Assembly: GCF_900104965.1 (NCBI RefSeq)
Contig: NZ_LT629757.1
Coordinates: 1,364,001-1,428,000, forward strand
Source of the DNA: Nocardioides scoriae
GTDB taxonomy: Bacteria > Actinomycetota > Actinomycetes > Propionibacteriales > Nocardioidaceae
Direction of reading: 5' to 3'
DNA: 64,000 bases
The notes below the pieces were generated by a model, which saw only the letters and a list, made by a program, of their open reading frames with translations, did not search any database and was not told where the DNA came from. Numbering within the stretch: the stretch's first letter is position 1; each line of letters starts with the position of its first letter. Of this stretch, positions 39,948 to 48,368 are shown one piece after another. A program made the translations under genes and the position numbers.

Positions 39948-40727
39948 TCAGAGGGGCGTGACGTAGGCGCCGCTGATGCCGCCGTCGACGAGGAACGTCG
40001 AGGCGGTCATGAAGCTGGACTCGTCGGAGGCCAGGAACAGCACGGCGTTGGCCATCTCCTCCGGCTCGCCGAAGCGGCCCATGGGGACGTGCACGAGCCG
40101 GCGCGCGGCCCGCTCGGCGTCCTTGGCGAACAGCTCCTGCAGCAGCGGGGTGTTGACCGGTCCGGGGCACAGCGCGTTGACGCGCACGCCCTGGCGGGCG
40201 AACTGCACGCCGAGCTCGCGGCTCATCGAGAGCACGCCGCCCTTGGAGGCGGAGTAGGAGATCTGGCTGGTGGCCGCGCCCATGACCGCGACGAACGACG
40301 CGGTGTTGATGATGGAGCCCCGCCCCTGCTCGATCATGTAGGGCAGCGCCGCCTTGCAGCACAGGTAGACGCTGGTGAGGTTGACCTCCTGCACCCTGCG
40401 CCACGCGTCGAGGTCGGTGTCGAGGATCGAGTCGTCCTCGGGCGGGCTGATGCCGGCGTTGTTGAAGGCCACGTCGACCGAGCCGTAGGTGTCCTTGGCC
40501 GTCTTGAACAGCGCGTCGACCTGCTCCTTGTCGGTCACGTCCACGCGGACGTAGGTGACCAGGTCGGTGCCACCGAGCTGGCCCACGACCTCGTGGCCGC
40601 GGCGGTCGTCGATGTCGCCGATGACGACCTTGGCGCCCTCCTCGACGAAGCGCTGCACGGTCGCGAGGCCGATGCCGCTGCACCCGCCGGTGACGACGGC
40701 GACCTTGCCGTCGAGACGTCCTGCCAT
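39948..40727 (-). CDS. SDR family oxidoreductase
   Basis: 259-residue classical short-chain dehydrogenase. NAD-binding motif VVTGGCSGIGLATVQRFVEE near residue 11-30, NNAGISPPEDDSILDTDLD, and catalytic Ser-Tyr-Lys with YSASKGGVLSMSRELGVQFA near 155. It ends with the family signature SSFMTASTFLVDGGISGAYV. The substrate may be an aldehyde or alcohol in the amine pathway encoded around it (inference). ATG 40727 follows a GGACCAGATCACC leader. A 50-base gap separates it from the aldehyde dehydrogenase. Confidence 0.92.
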   Translation of the reverse strand: MAGRLDGKVAVVTGGCSGIGLATVQRFVEEGAKVVIGDIDDRRGHEVVGQLGGTDLVTYVRVDVTDKEQVDALFKTAKDTYGSVDVAFNNAGISPPEDDSILDTDLDAWRRVQEVNLTSVYLCCKAALPYMIEQGRGSIINTASFVAVMGAATSQISYSASKGGVLSMSRELGVQFARQGVRVNALCPGPVNTPLLQELFAKDAERAARRLVHVPMGRFGEPEEMANAVLFLASDESSFMTASTFLVDGGISGAYVTPL

Positions 40728-40777
40728 GGTGATCTGGTCCTTTTCTCTAGGGGTGGGTTCCGAGTCGGTGGACGCGC

Positions 40778-42139
40778 TCAGGCGTCGGCGATGAAGACGT
40801 TCTTGGTCTCGGTGAAGGCCTCGGGGGCGTCCGGCCCCAGCTCGCGGCCCAGGCCGGACTGCTTGAAGCCACCGAAGGGGGTCCAGTAGCGGACCGCGGA
40901 GTGGGAGTTGACGCTGAGGTTGCCGGACTCGACGCCCCGGGCCACGCGCAGCGCGCGGCCGAGGTCGCGGGTGAAGATCGACCCGGACAGGCCGTAGTCG
41001 GAGTCGTTGGCCAGCGCCACGGCGTGGGCCTCGTCGTCGAAGGGCATCACGGCGACGACGGGTCCGAAGACCTCCTCGCGCCAGATCGGCGCGGTGGTGT
41101 CCTCGGTCAGCGCCACGGTCGGCGGCACCCAGAACCCCGGCAGGTCCGGCACGCTGCCGGTGAAGGCGACCTGCGCCGCGTCGACGTGGGCCTGCACCCG
41201 GTCGCGCTGGAGGGCCGAGATGAGCGGCCCCATCTCGCTCGCGTCGTCGTCGGCCGGGTTGGTCACGCGCATCCCGGCGACCGCGGTCTCGAGGCGGCCC
41301 AGGAACTCGTCGTACGCCGACCGCTCGACGAGGATCCGCGAGCGGGCGCAGCAGTCCTGGCCGGCGTTGTCGAACACGGCGTACGGCGCGCTGGCGGCCG
41401 CCGCGGCCACGTCGGCGTCCGCGAACACGATGTTGGCGCTCTTGCCGCCGAGCTCGAGGGTCACCCGCTTCACCTGGTCGGCGCAGCCGGCCATGATGCG
41501 CTTGCCGACGGCGGTGGAGCCGGTGAAGCAGACCTTGCGCACGAGCGGGTGGGTGACGAAGCGCTCCCCCACCACCGGGCCCTCGCCCGGGACGACGGTC
41601 AGGACGCCCTCGGGCAGCCCGGCCTCCAGCGCGAGCTCGCCGATGCGGACGGCGGTGAGCGGCGTCAGCTCGGCGGGCTTGAGCACCACCGTGTTGCCGG
41701 CCGCCAGGGCGGGGGCCATCCCCCACGCCATGATCGGCATCGGGAAGTTCCAGGGCACGATGATGCCGACCACGCCCAGCGGCTCGTGGAAGGTGACGTC
41801 GATGCCGCCCGGCACCGGGATCTGGCGGCCGAAGAGCCGCTCGGGGGTGGCGCTGTAGTAGTTGAGGCAGTCGCGGACGTTGCCGGCCTCCCAGCGCGCG
41901 TTGCCCAGGGTGTGGCCCGCGTTGCGGACCTCCAGGGCCGCCAGCTCCTCGACGTGGGCGTCGACGACCGACGCGAAGGCCCGCAGCAGCCTGGCCCGCT
42001 CGCCGGGCGCCACCGCCCGCCAGCTCGCGGACGCCGCGTGGGCGCGCTCGATGGCGGCGTCGGTGGCGGCCAGGTCGGCCATCTCGACCTCGGCGAAGGT
42101 CGTGGCGGTGGCGGGGTCGATCACGGCGTGGGTGGACAC
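40778..42139 (-). CDS. aldehyde dehydrogenase family protein
   Basis: 453-residue NAD(P)+-dependent aldehyde dehydrogenase. VVGIIVPWNFPMPIMAWGMA, VCFTGSTAVGKRIMAGCADQ, the general base glutamate in VTLELGGKSANIVFADAD and the catalytic cysteine in DNAGQDCCARSRILVERSAY are all visible. In this cluster it likely oxidises gamma-glutamyl-aminoaldehyde, the PuuC step. GTG 42139 is preceded by AGGAGACCTC. An alternative GTG at 42223 overlaps the ligase stop (GTGA) and would add a proline-rich 28 residues; either start is possible. Confidence 0.9.
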   Translation of the reverse strand: MSTHAVIDPATATTFAEVEMADLAATDAAIERAHAASASWRAVAPGERARLLRAFASVVDAHVEELAALEVRNAGHTLGNARWEAGNVRDCLNYYSATPERLFGRQIPVPGGIDVTFHEPLGVVGIIVPWNFPMPIMAWGMAPALAAGNTVVLKPAELTPLTAVRIGELALEAGLPEGVLTVVPGEGPVVGERFVTHPLVRKVCFTGSTAVGKRIMAGCADQVKRVTLELGGKSANIVFADADVAAAAASAPYAVFDNAGQDCCARSRILVERSAYDEFLGRLETAVAGMRVTNPADDDASEMGPLISALQRDRVQAHVDAAQVAFTGSVPDLPGFWVPPTVALTEDTTAPIWREEVFGPVVAVMPFDDEAHAVALANDSDYGLSGSIFTRDLGRALRVARGVESGNLSVNSHSAVRYWTPFGGFKQSGLGRELGPDAPEAFTETKNVFIADA

Positions 42140-42219
42140 GGTGAGGTCTCCTGGGGCAGCGGGGAACGGGGTGCGGCCGGCCGGCGGGCCGGTGGTGGGG
42201 CGGGGTGGGAGCGGTGCGG

Positions 42220-43584
42220 TCACATGCGTTCGAAGCTGCGCCGGCGCTCCCAGTCGGTGACCGTGGCCTCGAAGGCCTTCAGCTCGACGTCGGCCATGTT
42301 GGTGTAGTGGTCGACGACCTCGTCACCCAGGGTCCGGCGGGCCAGCTCGGAGGTGGCGAACGCCTCACGCGCGGCCCGCAGCGTGCGGGGCACGGTGGGC
42401 TTGCCCGAGGTGTAGGCGTTGCCCTCGGTCGGCGGCTCCAGCTCGAGGCCGCGCTCGATCCCGTCGAGCCCGCAGGCCAGCATGGCGGCGATGGCCAGGT
42501 AGGGATTGACGTCGCCGCCGGGCACGCGGTTCTCCATCCGGGCGCCGGCGCCGTGGCCGACCAGCCGCACGGCGCAGGTGCGGTTGTCCTCGCCCCAGGC
42601 GATCGCGGTCGGCGCGAAGGAGCCGTCGGCGAAGCGCTTGTAGGAGTTGACGTTGGGGGCGTAGAGCAGCGTGAAGTCGGCCAGGCCGTCGAGGATGCCG
42701 GCGACGAACGAGCTGTAGAGGGCGGTGCGGCCCTGCGCGTCGTCGTCCCAGAAGACGATCTCGTCGTCGAGCCCGCGCAGCGAGAGGTGGATGTGGCACG
42801 AGTTGCCCTCGCGCTCGTCGTACTTCGCCATGAAGGTCAACGACTGGCCGTGCTGGGCGGCGATCTCCTTGGCGGCGGTCTTGTAGACGGCGTGGTTGTC
42901 GGCCGTCTCCAGGACGTCGGCGAACAGGAAGCCGATCTCGTGCTGGCCGAAGTTGCACTCGCCCTTGGCGCTCTCGACGTCCATGCCCGCGTCGTACATC
43001 GCGTTGCGGATCGCCCGCAGCAGCGGCTCGACCCGGGTGGTGCCGGCGATGGAGTAGTCGACGTTGTACTGGTTGACCGGCGTCAGGCCGGTGTAGCCGC
43101 TGGTGAACGCCTGCTCGTAGGTGTCCTCGAAGGCGATGAACTCCAGCTCGGTGCCGGCCACGGCCTTCCAGCCGCGCTCGGCGGCCTTGTCGATCTGGGC
43201 CTGCAGGATCGAGCGCGGGCTCTGCACCACCGGCGAGCCGTCGGGCCAGGCCAGGTCGCACTGGATGAGCGCGGTCGCGGGCAGGTGGGGCAGCAGCCGG
43301 ATGGTGTCGAGGTCGAGGACGAACTCCATGTCGCCGTACCCCCGCTCCCAGGAGGTGATGGCGTAGCCCTCGACGGTGTTCATGTCGACGTCGACCCCGA
43401 GCAGGTAGTTGCAGCCCTCGGTGCCGTGGCCCAGCACGTGGTCGCGGAAGTACGCCGCGTGCAGGCGCTTGCCCTGCAGCCGGCCCTGCATGTCGGTGAA
43501 GGCCACCACCACCGTGTCGATGCTGCCCGCGTCGATGCGCGTGACGAGGTCCTCGCTGGTGAGGTGTCGGTCGTTGCGGGTCAT
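42220..43584 (-). CDS. glutamine synthetase-like gamma-glutamylpolyamine ligase
   Basis: 454-residue member of the glutamine synthetase superfamily. The N-terminal beta-grasp (TVVVAFTDMQGRLQGKRLHA) and catalytic domain (VAGTELEFIAFEDTYEQAFT; GNSCHIHLSLRGLDDEIVFW; TCAVRLVGHGAGARMENRVP) are intact. The context with an amine-type aldehyde dehydrogenase, an SDR and a PuuD-like hydrolase points to ligation of glutamate to an amine, as PuuA or Streptomyces GlnA3/GlnA4, rather than ammonia assimilation. ATG 43584, 13 bases after the FadR-type regulator stop. Confidence 0.9.
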   Translation of the reverse strand: MTRNDRHLTSEDLVTRIDAGSIDTVVVAFTDMQGRLQGKRLHAAYFRDHVLGHGTEGCNYLLGVDVDMNTVEGYAITSWERGYGDMEFVLDLDTIRLLPHLPATALIQCDLAWPDGSPVVQSPRSILQAQIDKAAERGWKAVAGTELEFIAFEDTYEQAFTSGYTGLTPVNQYNVDYSIAGTTRVEPLLRAIRNAMYDAGMDVESAKGECNFGQHEIGFLFADVLETADNHAVYKTAAKEIAAQHGQSLTFMAKYDEREGNSCHIHLSLRGLDDEIVFWDDDAQGRTALYSSFVAGILDGLADFTLLYAPNVNSYKRFADGSFAPTAIAWGEDNRTCAVRLVGHGAGARMENRVPGGDVNPYLAIAAMLACGLDGIERGLELEPPTEGNAYTSGKPTVPRTLRAAREAFATSELARRTLGDEVVDHYTNMADVELKAFEATVTDWERRRSFERM

Positions 43585-43597
43585 GGGGTCTCCGTCC

Positions 43598-44350
43598 CTA
43601 GCCGAGGAGGCCGCGCAGCAGCGCGGCCGTGTCGTCGCAGTGGTGCTCCATCGCGCGGCGCGCCCGTGGGCCGTCCCCGGCGAGGACTGCTCGCACGATC
43701 ATGTCGTGCTGGCGGTGCGAGTGCGCGATGTTGGTCTCCAGCGACGGGATCGCGCGCAGCATCTCGTCCAGGCTCGCCTGCACCGAGGTCACCGCCTCCA
43801 TCAGCCGGTCCGAGCCGCTGAGCGCGGCCAGGTGCAGGTGCAGGCGCGAGTCGGCCTGCCGGTGCGAGCCGGGGTCGCCGGCGGCGTGCACCGCCGCGAG
43901 CGCGTCCTCCAGCCCGGCGGCCGCACCCGGGTCCCCGGCCGCCCGGGTGGCCGCCAGGGCGCAGGCGCCCGGCTCCACGACGCGTCGGAAGTCCAGCGCG
44001 TCGAGCCAGCCGGCCCGCCGCGACGCCTGCTGGCGCGCCGTCGTCCGGGTGCGCAGGTCGGGGCGCTTGATGACGACCGTGCCGCCGCCGCGGCCGCGCC
44101 GGGTCTCGACCAGGCCCGCCTCGCGCAGGGCGGCCATCGCCTCGCGCAGCGTCGCACGCGAGACGCCCATCCGCTCCGCGAGCTCGCGCTCGGGCGGCAG
44201 CACGCTGCCCCGAGGGTAGGCGCCGAGGCGGATCGCGGTCGCCAGCTGCTCCACGCACGACTCGAAGGCGTGCTGGCCCCGGACGGGACGCAGCACCGCC
44301 TCGCCCAGGGTGTGGCCGACGGCGAGCGGCGCGGGGGCGGACGGGGGCAC
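43598..44350 (-). CDS. FadR/GntR-family transcriptional regulator
   Basis: 250 residues. N-terminal winged helix (VEQLATAIRLGAYPRGSVLP, PPERELAERMGVSRATLREA, LREAGLVETRRGRGGGTVVI) and C-terminal FCD ligand-binding domain with histidines (QADSRLHLHLAALSGSDRL, SHRQHDMIVRAVLAGDG) that usually bind a metal. It is the first gene of the amine cluster on its strand and divergent from the permease, so it probably represses both directions. The start is GTG 44350. Confidence 0.9.
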   Translation of the reverse strand: MPPSAPAPLAVGHTLGEAVLRPVRGQHAFESCVEQLATAIRLGAYPRGSVLPPERELAERMGVSRATLREAMAALREAGLVETRRGRGGGTVVIKRPDLRTRTTARQQASRRAGWLDALDFRRVVEPGACALAATRAAGDPGAAAGLEDALAAVHAAGDPGSHRQADSRLHLHLAALSGSDRLMEAVTSVQASLDEMLRAIPSLETNIAHSHRQHDMIVRAVLAGDGPRARRAMEHHCDDTAALLRGLLG

Positions 44351-44498
44351 GAGGGTCAGTCTCGCACCCTGCTCAGGACTGTCAATGGTCTGAGTTCAAA
44401 CCAAACCGGACAGGGCTATGGACTCGGTCTGCGGCCGGGTCTAGCCTCCGAGCAGCCCGCCCCCTTCCCGCGCCCCTCCCCCACGCCAGGAGTGCCTC
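44351..44498. promoter_or_regulatory. divergent control region of the amine cluster, with TGGT-N10-ACCA inverted repeat
   Basis: 148 bases between the FadR-type regulator and the permease. TGGT (44386-44389) and ACCA (44400-44403) form an inverted repeat in a locally AT-richer stretch. FadR-type operators usually have half-sites TGGT/ACCA with a shorter spacer, so this is a candidate only. Confidence 0.35.
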
Positions 44499-46064
44499 AT
44501 GACCGATGCGACCCGGGACGCCGACGGCCTGTCCGCCGACGACCAGCTGCTCGCGAAGCTCGGCTACAAGCAGGAGCTCAGCCGCTCCTGGTCGAGCTTC
44601 TCCAACTTCGCCATCTCGTTCTCGATCATCTCGATCCTGGCCGGGTGCTTCACCACCTTCGGGCAGGCGTGGAACAACGGCGGGCCGGTCGCGATCTCGT
44701 GGGGCTGGCCGGTCATCTCGGTGTTCATCCTCATCATCGGCTTCACCATGAGCGAGCTGGTCTCGGCGTACCCCACCTCGGGCGGGATCTACTGGTGGGC
44801 GGCCAAGATGGGCGGCCCCGCGGCCGGCTTCTTCACCGGCTGGCTCAACCTCATCGGCCTGCTCGCCGTCACGGCGTCCGTGGCGTACGGCGCGGCCACC
44901 TTCCTCGACCTCACCATCTCGACGGTGAGCTCGAGCTGGGCCGACGGCTACTCGCTGACCCGGGTGTTCCTGCTGTTCGTGGCCATCTTCGTGCTGGCCT
45001 CGCTGGCCAACATCTTCAGCGGCCACCTGCTGGCCATGATCAACAACATCTCGGTGTGGTGGCACGTGGCCGGCGCCGCGATCGTCATCGCCGTGCTCGT
45101 CCTGGTGCCCACGACCCACCAGAGCGCCGACTTCGTGTTCACCGAGCGGATCAACAACTCGGGCTACGACAGCGGCTTCTACTGGTTCCTCGTGCTGCCG
45201 CTCGGGTTCCTGCTGACGCAGTACACGATCACCGGCTTCGACGCCTCGGCCCACCTCTCCGAGGAGACCCAGGGCGCTGCCGAGGGGGCGGCCAAGGGCA
45301 TCTGGCGCTCGATCTTCTACTCCGCCATCGGCGGCTACGTGCTGCTGCTCGCCTTCGTCTTCGCCGTCCAGGACCCCGCCGCCGTCACCGAGGGCGGCGG
45401 CGGCGTCGACCTGATCTTCGGCCAGGCCCTGCCCGAGGGCTGGCACTTCCTGGTGCTGCTCATCTCCACGGCCGGGCAGCTCTTCTGCTGCGTGGCCTGC
45501 CTGACGAGTGCCTCGCGGATGTCGTTCGCCTTCAGCCGCGACGGCGCGATCCCGGGCTCGCGCTGGCTCTCGCAGGTCAACCCCCGCACCAAGATCCCCG
45601 CCCACGCCGTGGTCTTCGTCGCCACGGTCGGCGTGGTCATCACCCTGCCGGCCCTCATCGAGGTGGACATCGCCGGTGCGCCCGTGCCGGTGGCGTTCTA
45701 CGCCGTCACCTCGGTCGCGGTCATCGGGCTCTACCTGTCGTTCCTGATCCCGATCTTCCTGCGCTGGCGGATGGGCGACGCCTTCGAGCCCGGCTCGTGG
45801 ACCCTGGGTCGCAAGTACCGCTGGATGAACCTGCTCGCCGTGGCCGAGATCGCGATCATCTGCGTCTACTTCGTGCTCCCCTTCACCCCGGCGGCCGTGC
45901 CGTTCAGCGACGACTTCTCCTTCAAGTTCGTCAACTACGCCCCCGTGCTGACGCTGGGCTCGCTGCTCGTCCTCGCGGTGTGGTGGCGGCTCTCGGCCCG
46001 ACACTGGTTCACCGGGCCCAAGGTCACCATCGACCGCGACGTCGTCGAGGCCTTCGACGACTGA
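44499..46064 (+). CDS. APC family amino acid/polyamine permease
   Basis: 521-residue 12-helix permease of the amino acid/choline transporter subgroup. Landmarks are LGYKQELSRSWSSFSNFAIS at the N-terminus, YPTSGGIYWWAAKMGGPAAG in the first repeat, DASAHLSEETQGAAEGAAKG and a C-terminal hydrophobic bundle. Divergent from the FadR-regulated cluster, so it likely imports the amine or GABA-like substrate that the enzymes catabolise. ATG 44499 is preceded by AGGAGTGCC. Confidence 0.92.
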   Translation: MTDATRDADGLSADDQLLAKLGYKQELSRSWSSFSNFAISFSIISILAGCFTTFGQAWNNGGPVAISWGWPVISVFILIIGFTMSELVSAYPTSGGIYWWAAKMGGPAAGFFTGWLNLIGLLAVTASVAYGAATFLDLTISTVSSSWADGYSLTRVFLLFVAIFVLASLANIFSGHLLAMINNISVWWHVAGAAIVIAVLVLVPTTHQSADFVFTERINNSGYDSGFYWFLVLPLGFLLTQYTITGFDASAHLSEETQGAAEGAAKGIWRSIFYSAIGGYVLLLAFVFAVQDPAAVTEGGGGVDLIFGQALPEGWHFLVLLISTAGQLFCCVACLTSASRMSFAFSRDGAIPGSRWLSQVNPRTKIPAHAVVFVATVGVVITLPALIEVDIAGAPVPVAFYAVTSVAVIGLYLSFLIPIFLRWRMGDAFEPGSWTLGRKYRWMNLLAVAEIAIICVYFVLPFTPAAVPFSDDFSFKFVNYAPVLTLGSLLVLAVWWRLSARHWFTGPKVTIDRDVVEAFDD

Positions 46065-46073
46065 GCCTGGCCC

Positions 46074-46098
46074 CGGGCGGGACCCGCGTCCCCGCCCG
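46074..46098 (+). terminator. possible terminator after the permease gene
   Basis: Imperfect hairpin with arms CGGGCGGGAC and GTCCCCGCCCG, 10 bases beyond the permease stop. Confidence 0.5.
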
Positions 46099-46188
46099 TC
46101 CGTTCGACCAAAACCGATGCGGTGATATGTCGGATTTGTGATGATGCAGGAGCGCTCCCTCGGCGCACCGTCATCCTGGAGGATCCCC

Positions 46189-46794
46189 ATGAGCCACACC
46201 GTCCGTCGCCTCGCTGCCGCCGGCGCCCTGAGCGCCCTCGTCCTGGGCGGCACCGCCACCTCGGCCCTCGCCGACGCCCCCGCGCCCAGCGCGAACTCCT
46301 GCGACACCACCGCGCTGACCGCCTCCGTCGTGACGGCGCAGACCGCCGCCCGCGCCGCCCAGCAGGCGTACACGAGCCACACCAAGGCCTCGGCCCACGA
46401 GCAGGCCGAGGCGCACCGCGCCAAGGAGACCCGCGAGGCCAGGGAGGCCGCCAAGGCGGCCCGCGAGGCGGCCAAGGACGCCGCCGAGGCGTCGAAGGGC
46501 AAGGAGGGCAAGGAGGCACGCGACGCCGCGAAGGCCGCCGACCGCCTGGCCAAGCAGCAGGCCCGCGAGGCCCGCGACGCCAAGCGCGCCAGCGACCGGG
46601 CGCTGCGCGACGCCGTGAAGGCAGACCGGGCCGAGCTCAAGGCCACGTGGGACGCCGCCAAGAAGGCGCTGCGCGACGCCAAGGGCGCGCTCGAGGCGTG
46701 CGAGGCCCCCGAGGTCGAGACGCCCGAGGTCGAGGTCCCCGAGGGCCCCGAGGCTCCCGAGCTGCCGGACACCACCATGCCGATGGAGCCCTGA
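46189..46794 (+). CDS. secreted Ala/Lys/Arg-rich coiled-coil protein
   Basis: 201 residues, no recognised family. ATG 46189 follows TGGAGGATCCCC, a good Shine-Dalgarno sequence. A signal peptide (MSHTVRRLAAAGALSALVLG, cleavage near SALADAP) precedes a low-complexity helical region of about 130 residues of Ala, Lys, Arg, Glu and Asp, with heptad-like REAAKAAREAAKDAAEASKG repeats, and a proline/glutamate tail (EVETPEVEVPEGPEAPELPD). It resembles secreted or wall-associated rod-like proteins. Cys at residue 39 and near the tail could pair. Confidence 0.7.
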   Translation: MSHTVRRLAAAGALSALVLGGTATSALADAPAPSANSCDTTALTASVVTAQTAARAAQQAYTSHTKASAHEQAEAHRAKETREAREAAKAAREAAKDAAEASKGKEGKEARDAAKAADRLAKQQAREARDAKRASDRALRDAVKADRAELKATWDAAKKALRDAKGALEACEAPEVETPEVEVPEGPEAPELPDTTMPMEP

Positions 46795-46943
46795 GCAGTC
46801 CCGCCGCCGACGGCCGGCGCCCCGGCGGTCCGGGGTGTCGGACGTCACGGCCCTCCCGGCGCACGACCGGGATGGGGCGGGGCACCGGCGAGGTTGCACC
46901 GGAGCCACGACGACGTGGCACCGCACCTCGACGAAGGACCATC

Positions 46944-47060
46944 ATGCACACCCTGCTCGACCTCGAGCTCGCCCACTCCGCCGACCACGACCGCTCGATC
47001 GTCAGCCTCTCGCCGCTGCGACAGACGCTGAGCCGCCTGCTGGGCCGCACCGCCCGCTGA
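46944..47060 (+). CDS. small ORF, 38 residues
   Basis: MHTLLDLELAHSADHDRSIV followed by SLSPLRQTLSRLLGRTAR. ATG 46944 lies seven bases after GAAGG, and the ORF ends 18 bases before a strong terminator, so it is plausibly a real short gene. No function can be given; the C-terminal half is basic and amphipathic. Confidence 0.5.
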   Translation: MHTLLDLELAHSADHDRSIVSLSPLRQTLSRLLGRTAR

Positions 47061-47078
47061 CGCCGGTCTCGACGCACC

Positions 47079-47111
47079 ACAGCCCCCGACCACCTGGTGG
47101 TCGGGGGCTGT
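47079..47111 (+). terminator. strong intrinsic terminator at the end of the core region
   Basis: Perfect hairpin: arms ACAGCCCCCGACCACC (47079-47094) and GGTGGTCGGGGGCTGT (47096-47111) around a single-base loop. It is followed by TCGTGC without a T-run. It separates conserved genes from the accessory region. Confidence 0.85.
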
Positions 47112-47260
47112 CGTGCGTCGGACCCTGGTGGGGGTCCCGACGGTCGTCAGTCCAGGTAGTCGCGCACTAGAACCGGATGAGCGCTGTTCGGTTCAGCGAG
47201 GTAAGCGCGCAGGTCAGGAGCGGTGTGGGGTGAAATATCCCCGACTGAGCCGGAGCCGTC
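47112..47260. other. junction between core and accessory region
   Basis: 149 bases without a convincing gene. A minus-strand reading frame ending at 47147 has codon use that looks partly coding (PDLRAYLAEPNSAHPVLVRD) and may be the truncated end of a deleted gene. No tRNA and no obvious attachment repeat were found by eye. Confidence 0.4.
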
Positions 47261-47527
47261 ATGACCCTCATCTCCTCCCCCGAAGCCCCAGCCATCGTCT
47301 GTCCGCCGTGGTGCATGCGCTACGACCACGACGCGGACGTGGTCGACGAGAACAACCCGCCCAACCACTACGGCCCCGACTTCGGCGTGCTCGGCACTCA
47401 GGCGGTCGGTGAAGGCGCACCGCGCGGGCTGATCTCGACCCCGCTCAGCGACATGTCACCCCACGACCTGCGCCGGCTCGCGGCTGCTGCCGTTGCCGCC
47501 GCTGAGTGGATGGAGGCCCACTCGTGA
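47261..47527 (+). CDS. DUF6907-like small protein, first of three tandem copies
   Basis: 88 residues. The family signature is a CPxWC motif followed by histidines: IVCPPWCMRYDHDADVVDEN. It ends with the predicted helix SPHDLRRLAAAAVAAAEWME. Probably a small zinc-binding protein found on actinobacterial phages and integrative elements; role unknown. The Shine-Dalgarno-like GCCGGAG precedes ATG 47261. Its stop overlaps the next gene's GTG (GTGA). Confidence 0.75.
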   Translation: MTLISSPEAPAIVCPPWCMRYDHDADVVDENNPPNHYGPDFGVLGTQAVGEGAPRGLISTPLSDMSPHDLRRLAAAAVAAAEWMEAHS

Positions 47528-47874
47528 CGAGCCAGACAGTGACCGCCTCCCCCGTCGAGGTGACCGGCTGCCCGACATGGTGCGGCGGCCAACACGTCAT
47601 CGACCGCGACCGCCACCCCGACGATGCCTGCGTCTGGCACAGCAGCCCCGACATCGACCGCTGGCTCCCCGCCGACACGGAGGACCCCATCGTCGTCCGG
47701 ATCTCCGGCACCCGCTTCGACACAGGCGATGCCGAGCGTTGGCCCGACACGATCGAGGTACTGGGTCAGACGAACCCCGGCTTCGACGACGGCGTGGACC
47801 TGGGCGTTGCCGACGCCCGACGACTCGGCCGTGCGCTCCTGCTGGCCTGCGAACTGCTGGAGGGCCAGGCATGA
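47524..47874 (+). CDS. DUF6907-like small protein, second of three tandem copies
   Basis: 116 residues beginning VTSQTVTASPVEVTGCPTWC. After the CPTWC motif come GGQHVIDRDRHPDDACVWHS, an acidic beta region and a final helix GVADARRLGRALLLACELLE. Start GTG 47524 overlaps the upstream stop, stop overlaps the downstream ATG (ATGA), so the three genes form a coupled operon. Function unknown. Confidence 0.78.
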   Translation: MTSQTVTASPVEVTGCPTWCGGQHVIDRDRHPDDACVWHSSPDIDRWLPADTEDPIVVRISGTRFDTGDAERWPDTIEVLGQTNPGFDDGVDLGVADARRLGRALLLACELLEGQA

Positions 47875-48305
47875 GCGACACGACAGCCACCCGTGAGACC
47901 TTTCAGCAGACCGCTGGCGAGCTCGCTCGGGAACACACCCTCCTCGAGGAGCTGATCCCTTCGTGCCCGGCATGGTGCAACAGCGAGCATCACCGCGCCG
48001 TGGATGAAGGCGTGACGGCCGAGGCCGCCGCCGTACACAGCACCGCGGACCTGGTGGGTCGGCTCGAAGAGTTGCGGAATTCGGTCACGGGGCAGGTCGT
48101 GCGCGAAGGTCGCAGCGCCGGCTGGGACCTGATCCTCCAGGCACCCGGCGACAAGCGTTGCTGGGGTACGCCCGCGGTGAACCTCGACGTGTACGACGGG
48201 CACAAGACCCGCCAGCACATCGTGCTCAACATGACTGGTGGCGAAGCCCGAGTCCTGGCGCGGCAGCTGCTGCACTTCGCCGACCTCCTGGACCTCAGTT
48301 CATGA
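47871..48305 (+). CDS. DUF6907-like small protein, third of three tandem copies
   Basis: 144 residues. The N-terminus MSDTTATRETFQQTAGELAR leads to SCPAWCNSEHHRAVDEGVTA, then a beta-rich middle (SAGWDLILQAPGDKRCWGTP) and the C-terminal helix GGEARVLARQLLHFADLLDL typical of the other two. ATG 47871 is coupled to the preceding stop. A 19-codon micro-ORF overlaps its stop at 48302. Confidence 0.78.
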   Translation: MSDTTATRETFQQTAGELAREHTLLEELIPSCPAWCNSEHHRAVDEGVTAEAAAVHSTADLVGRLEELRNSVTGQVVREGRSAGWDLILQAPGDKRCWGTPAVNLDVYDGHKTRQHIVLNMTGGEARVLARQLLHFADLLDLSS

Positions 48306-48361
48306 CGGCCCAAGCCGACCCGCAGCAGACCGGGATCACCGAGGACGAGGGGGCTCGGTGA
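48302..48361 (+). other. 19-residue micro-ORF coupled to the DUF6907-like operon
   Basis: MTAQADPQQTGITEDEGAR with an ATGA overlap to the upstream gene and a GTGA at its own stop leading into another short frame (48358-48507). It may be translated by coupling or be chance. The second frame overlaps the opposite-strand membrane gene and is left out. Confidence 0.3.
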
Positions 48362-48368
48362 ACCATAC

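Noticed and set aside
47147-47368. 73-residue minus-strand ORF at the accessory boundary
   Set aside because: Only the last 30 codons look coding; the rest is antisense to the first DUF6907-like gene. Kept as a possible remnant, not as a gene.
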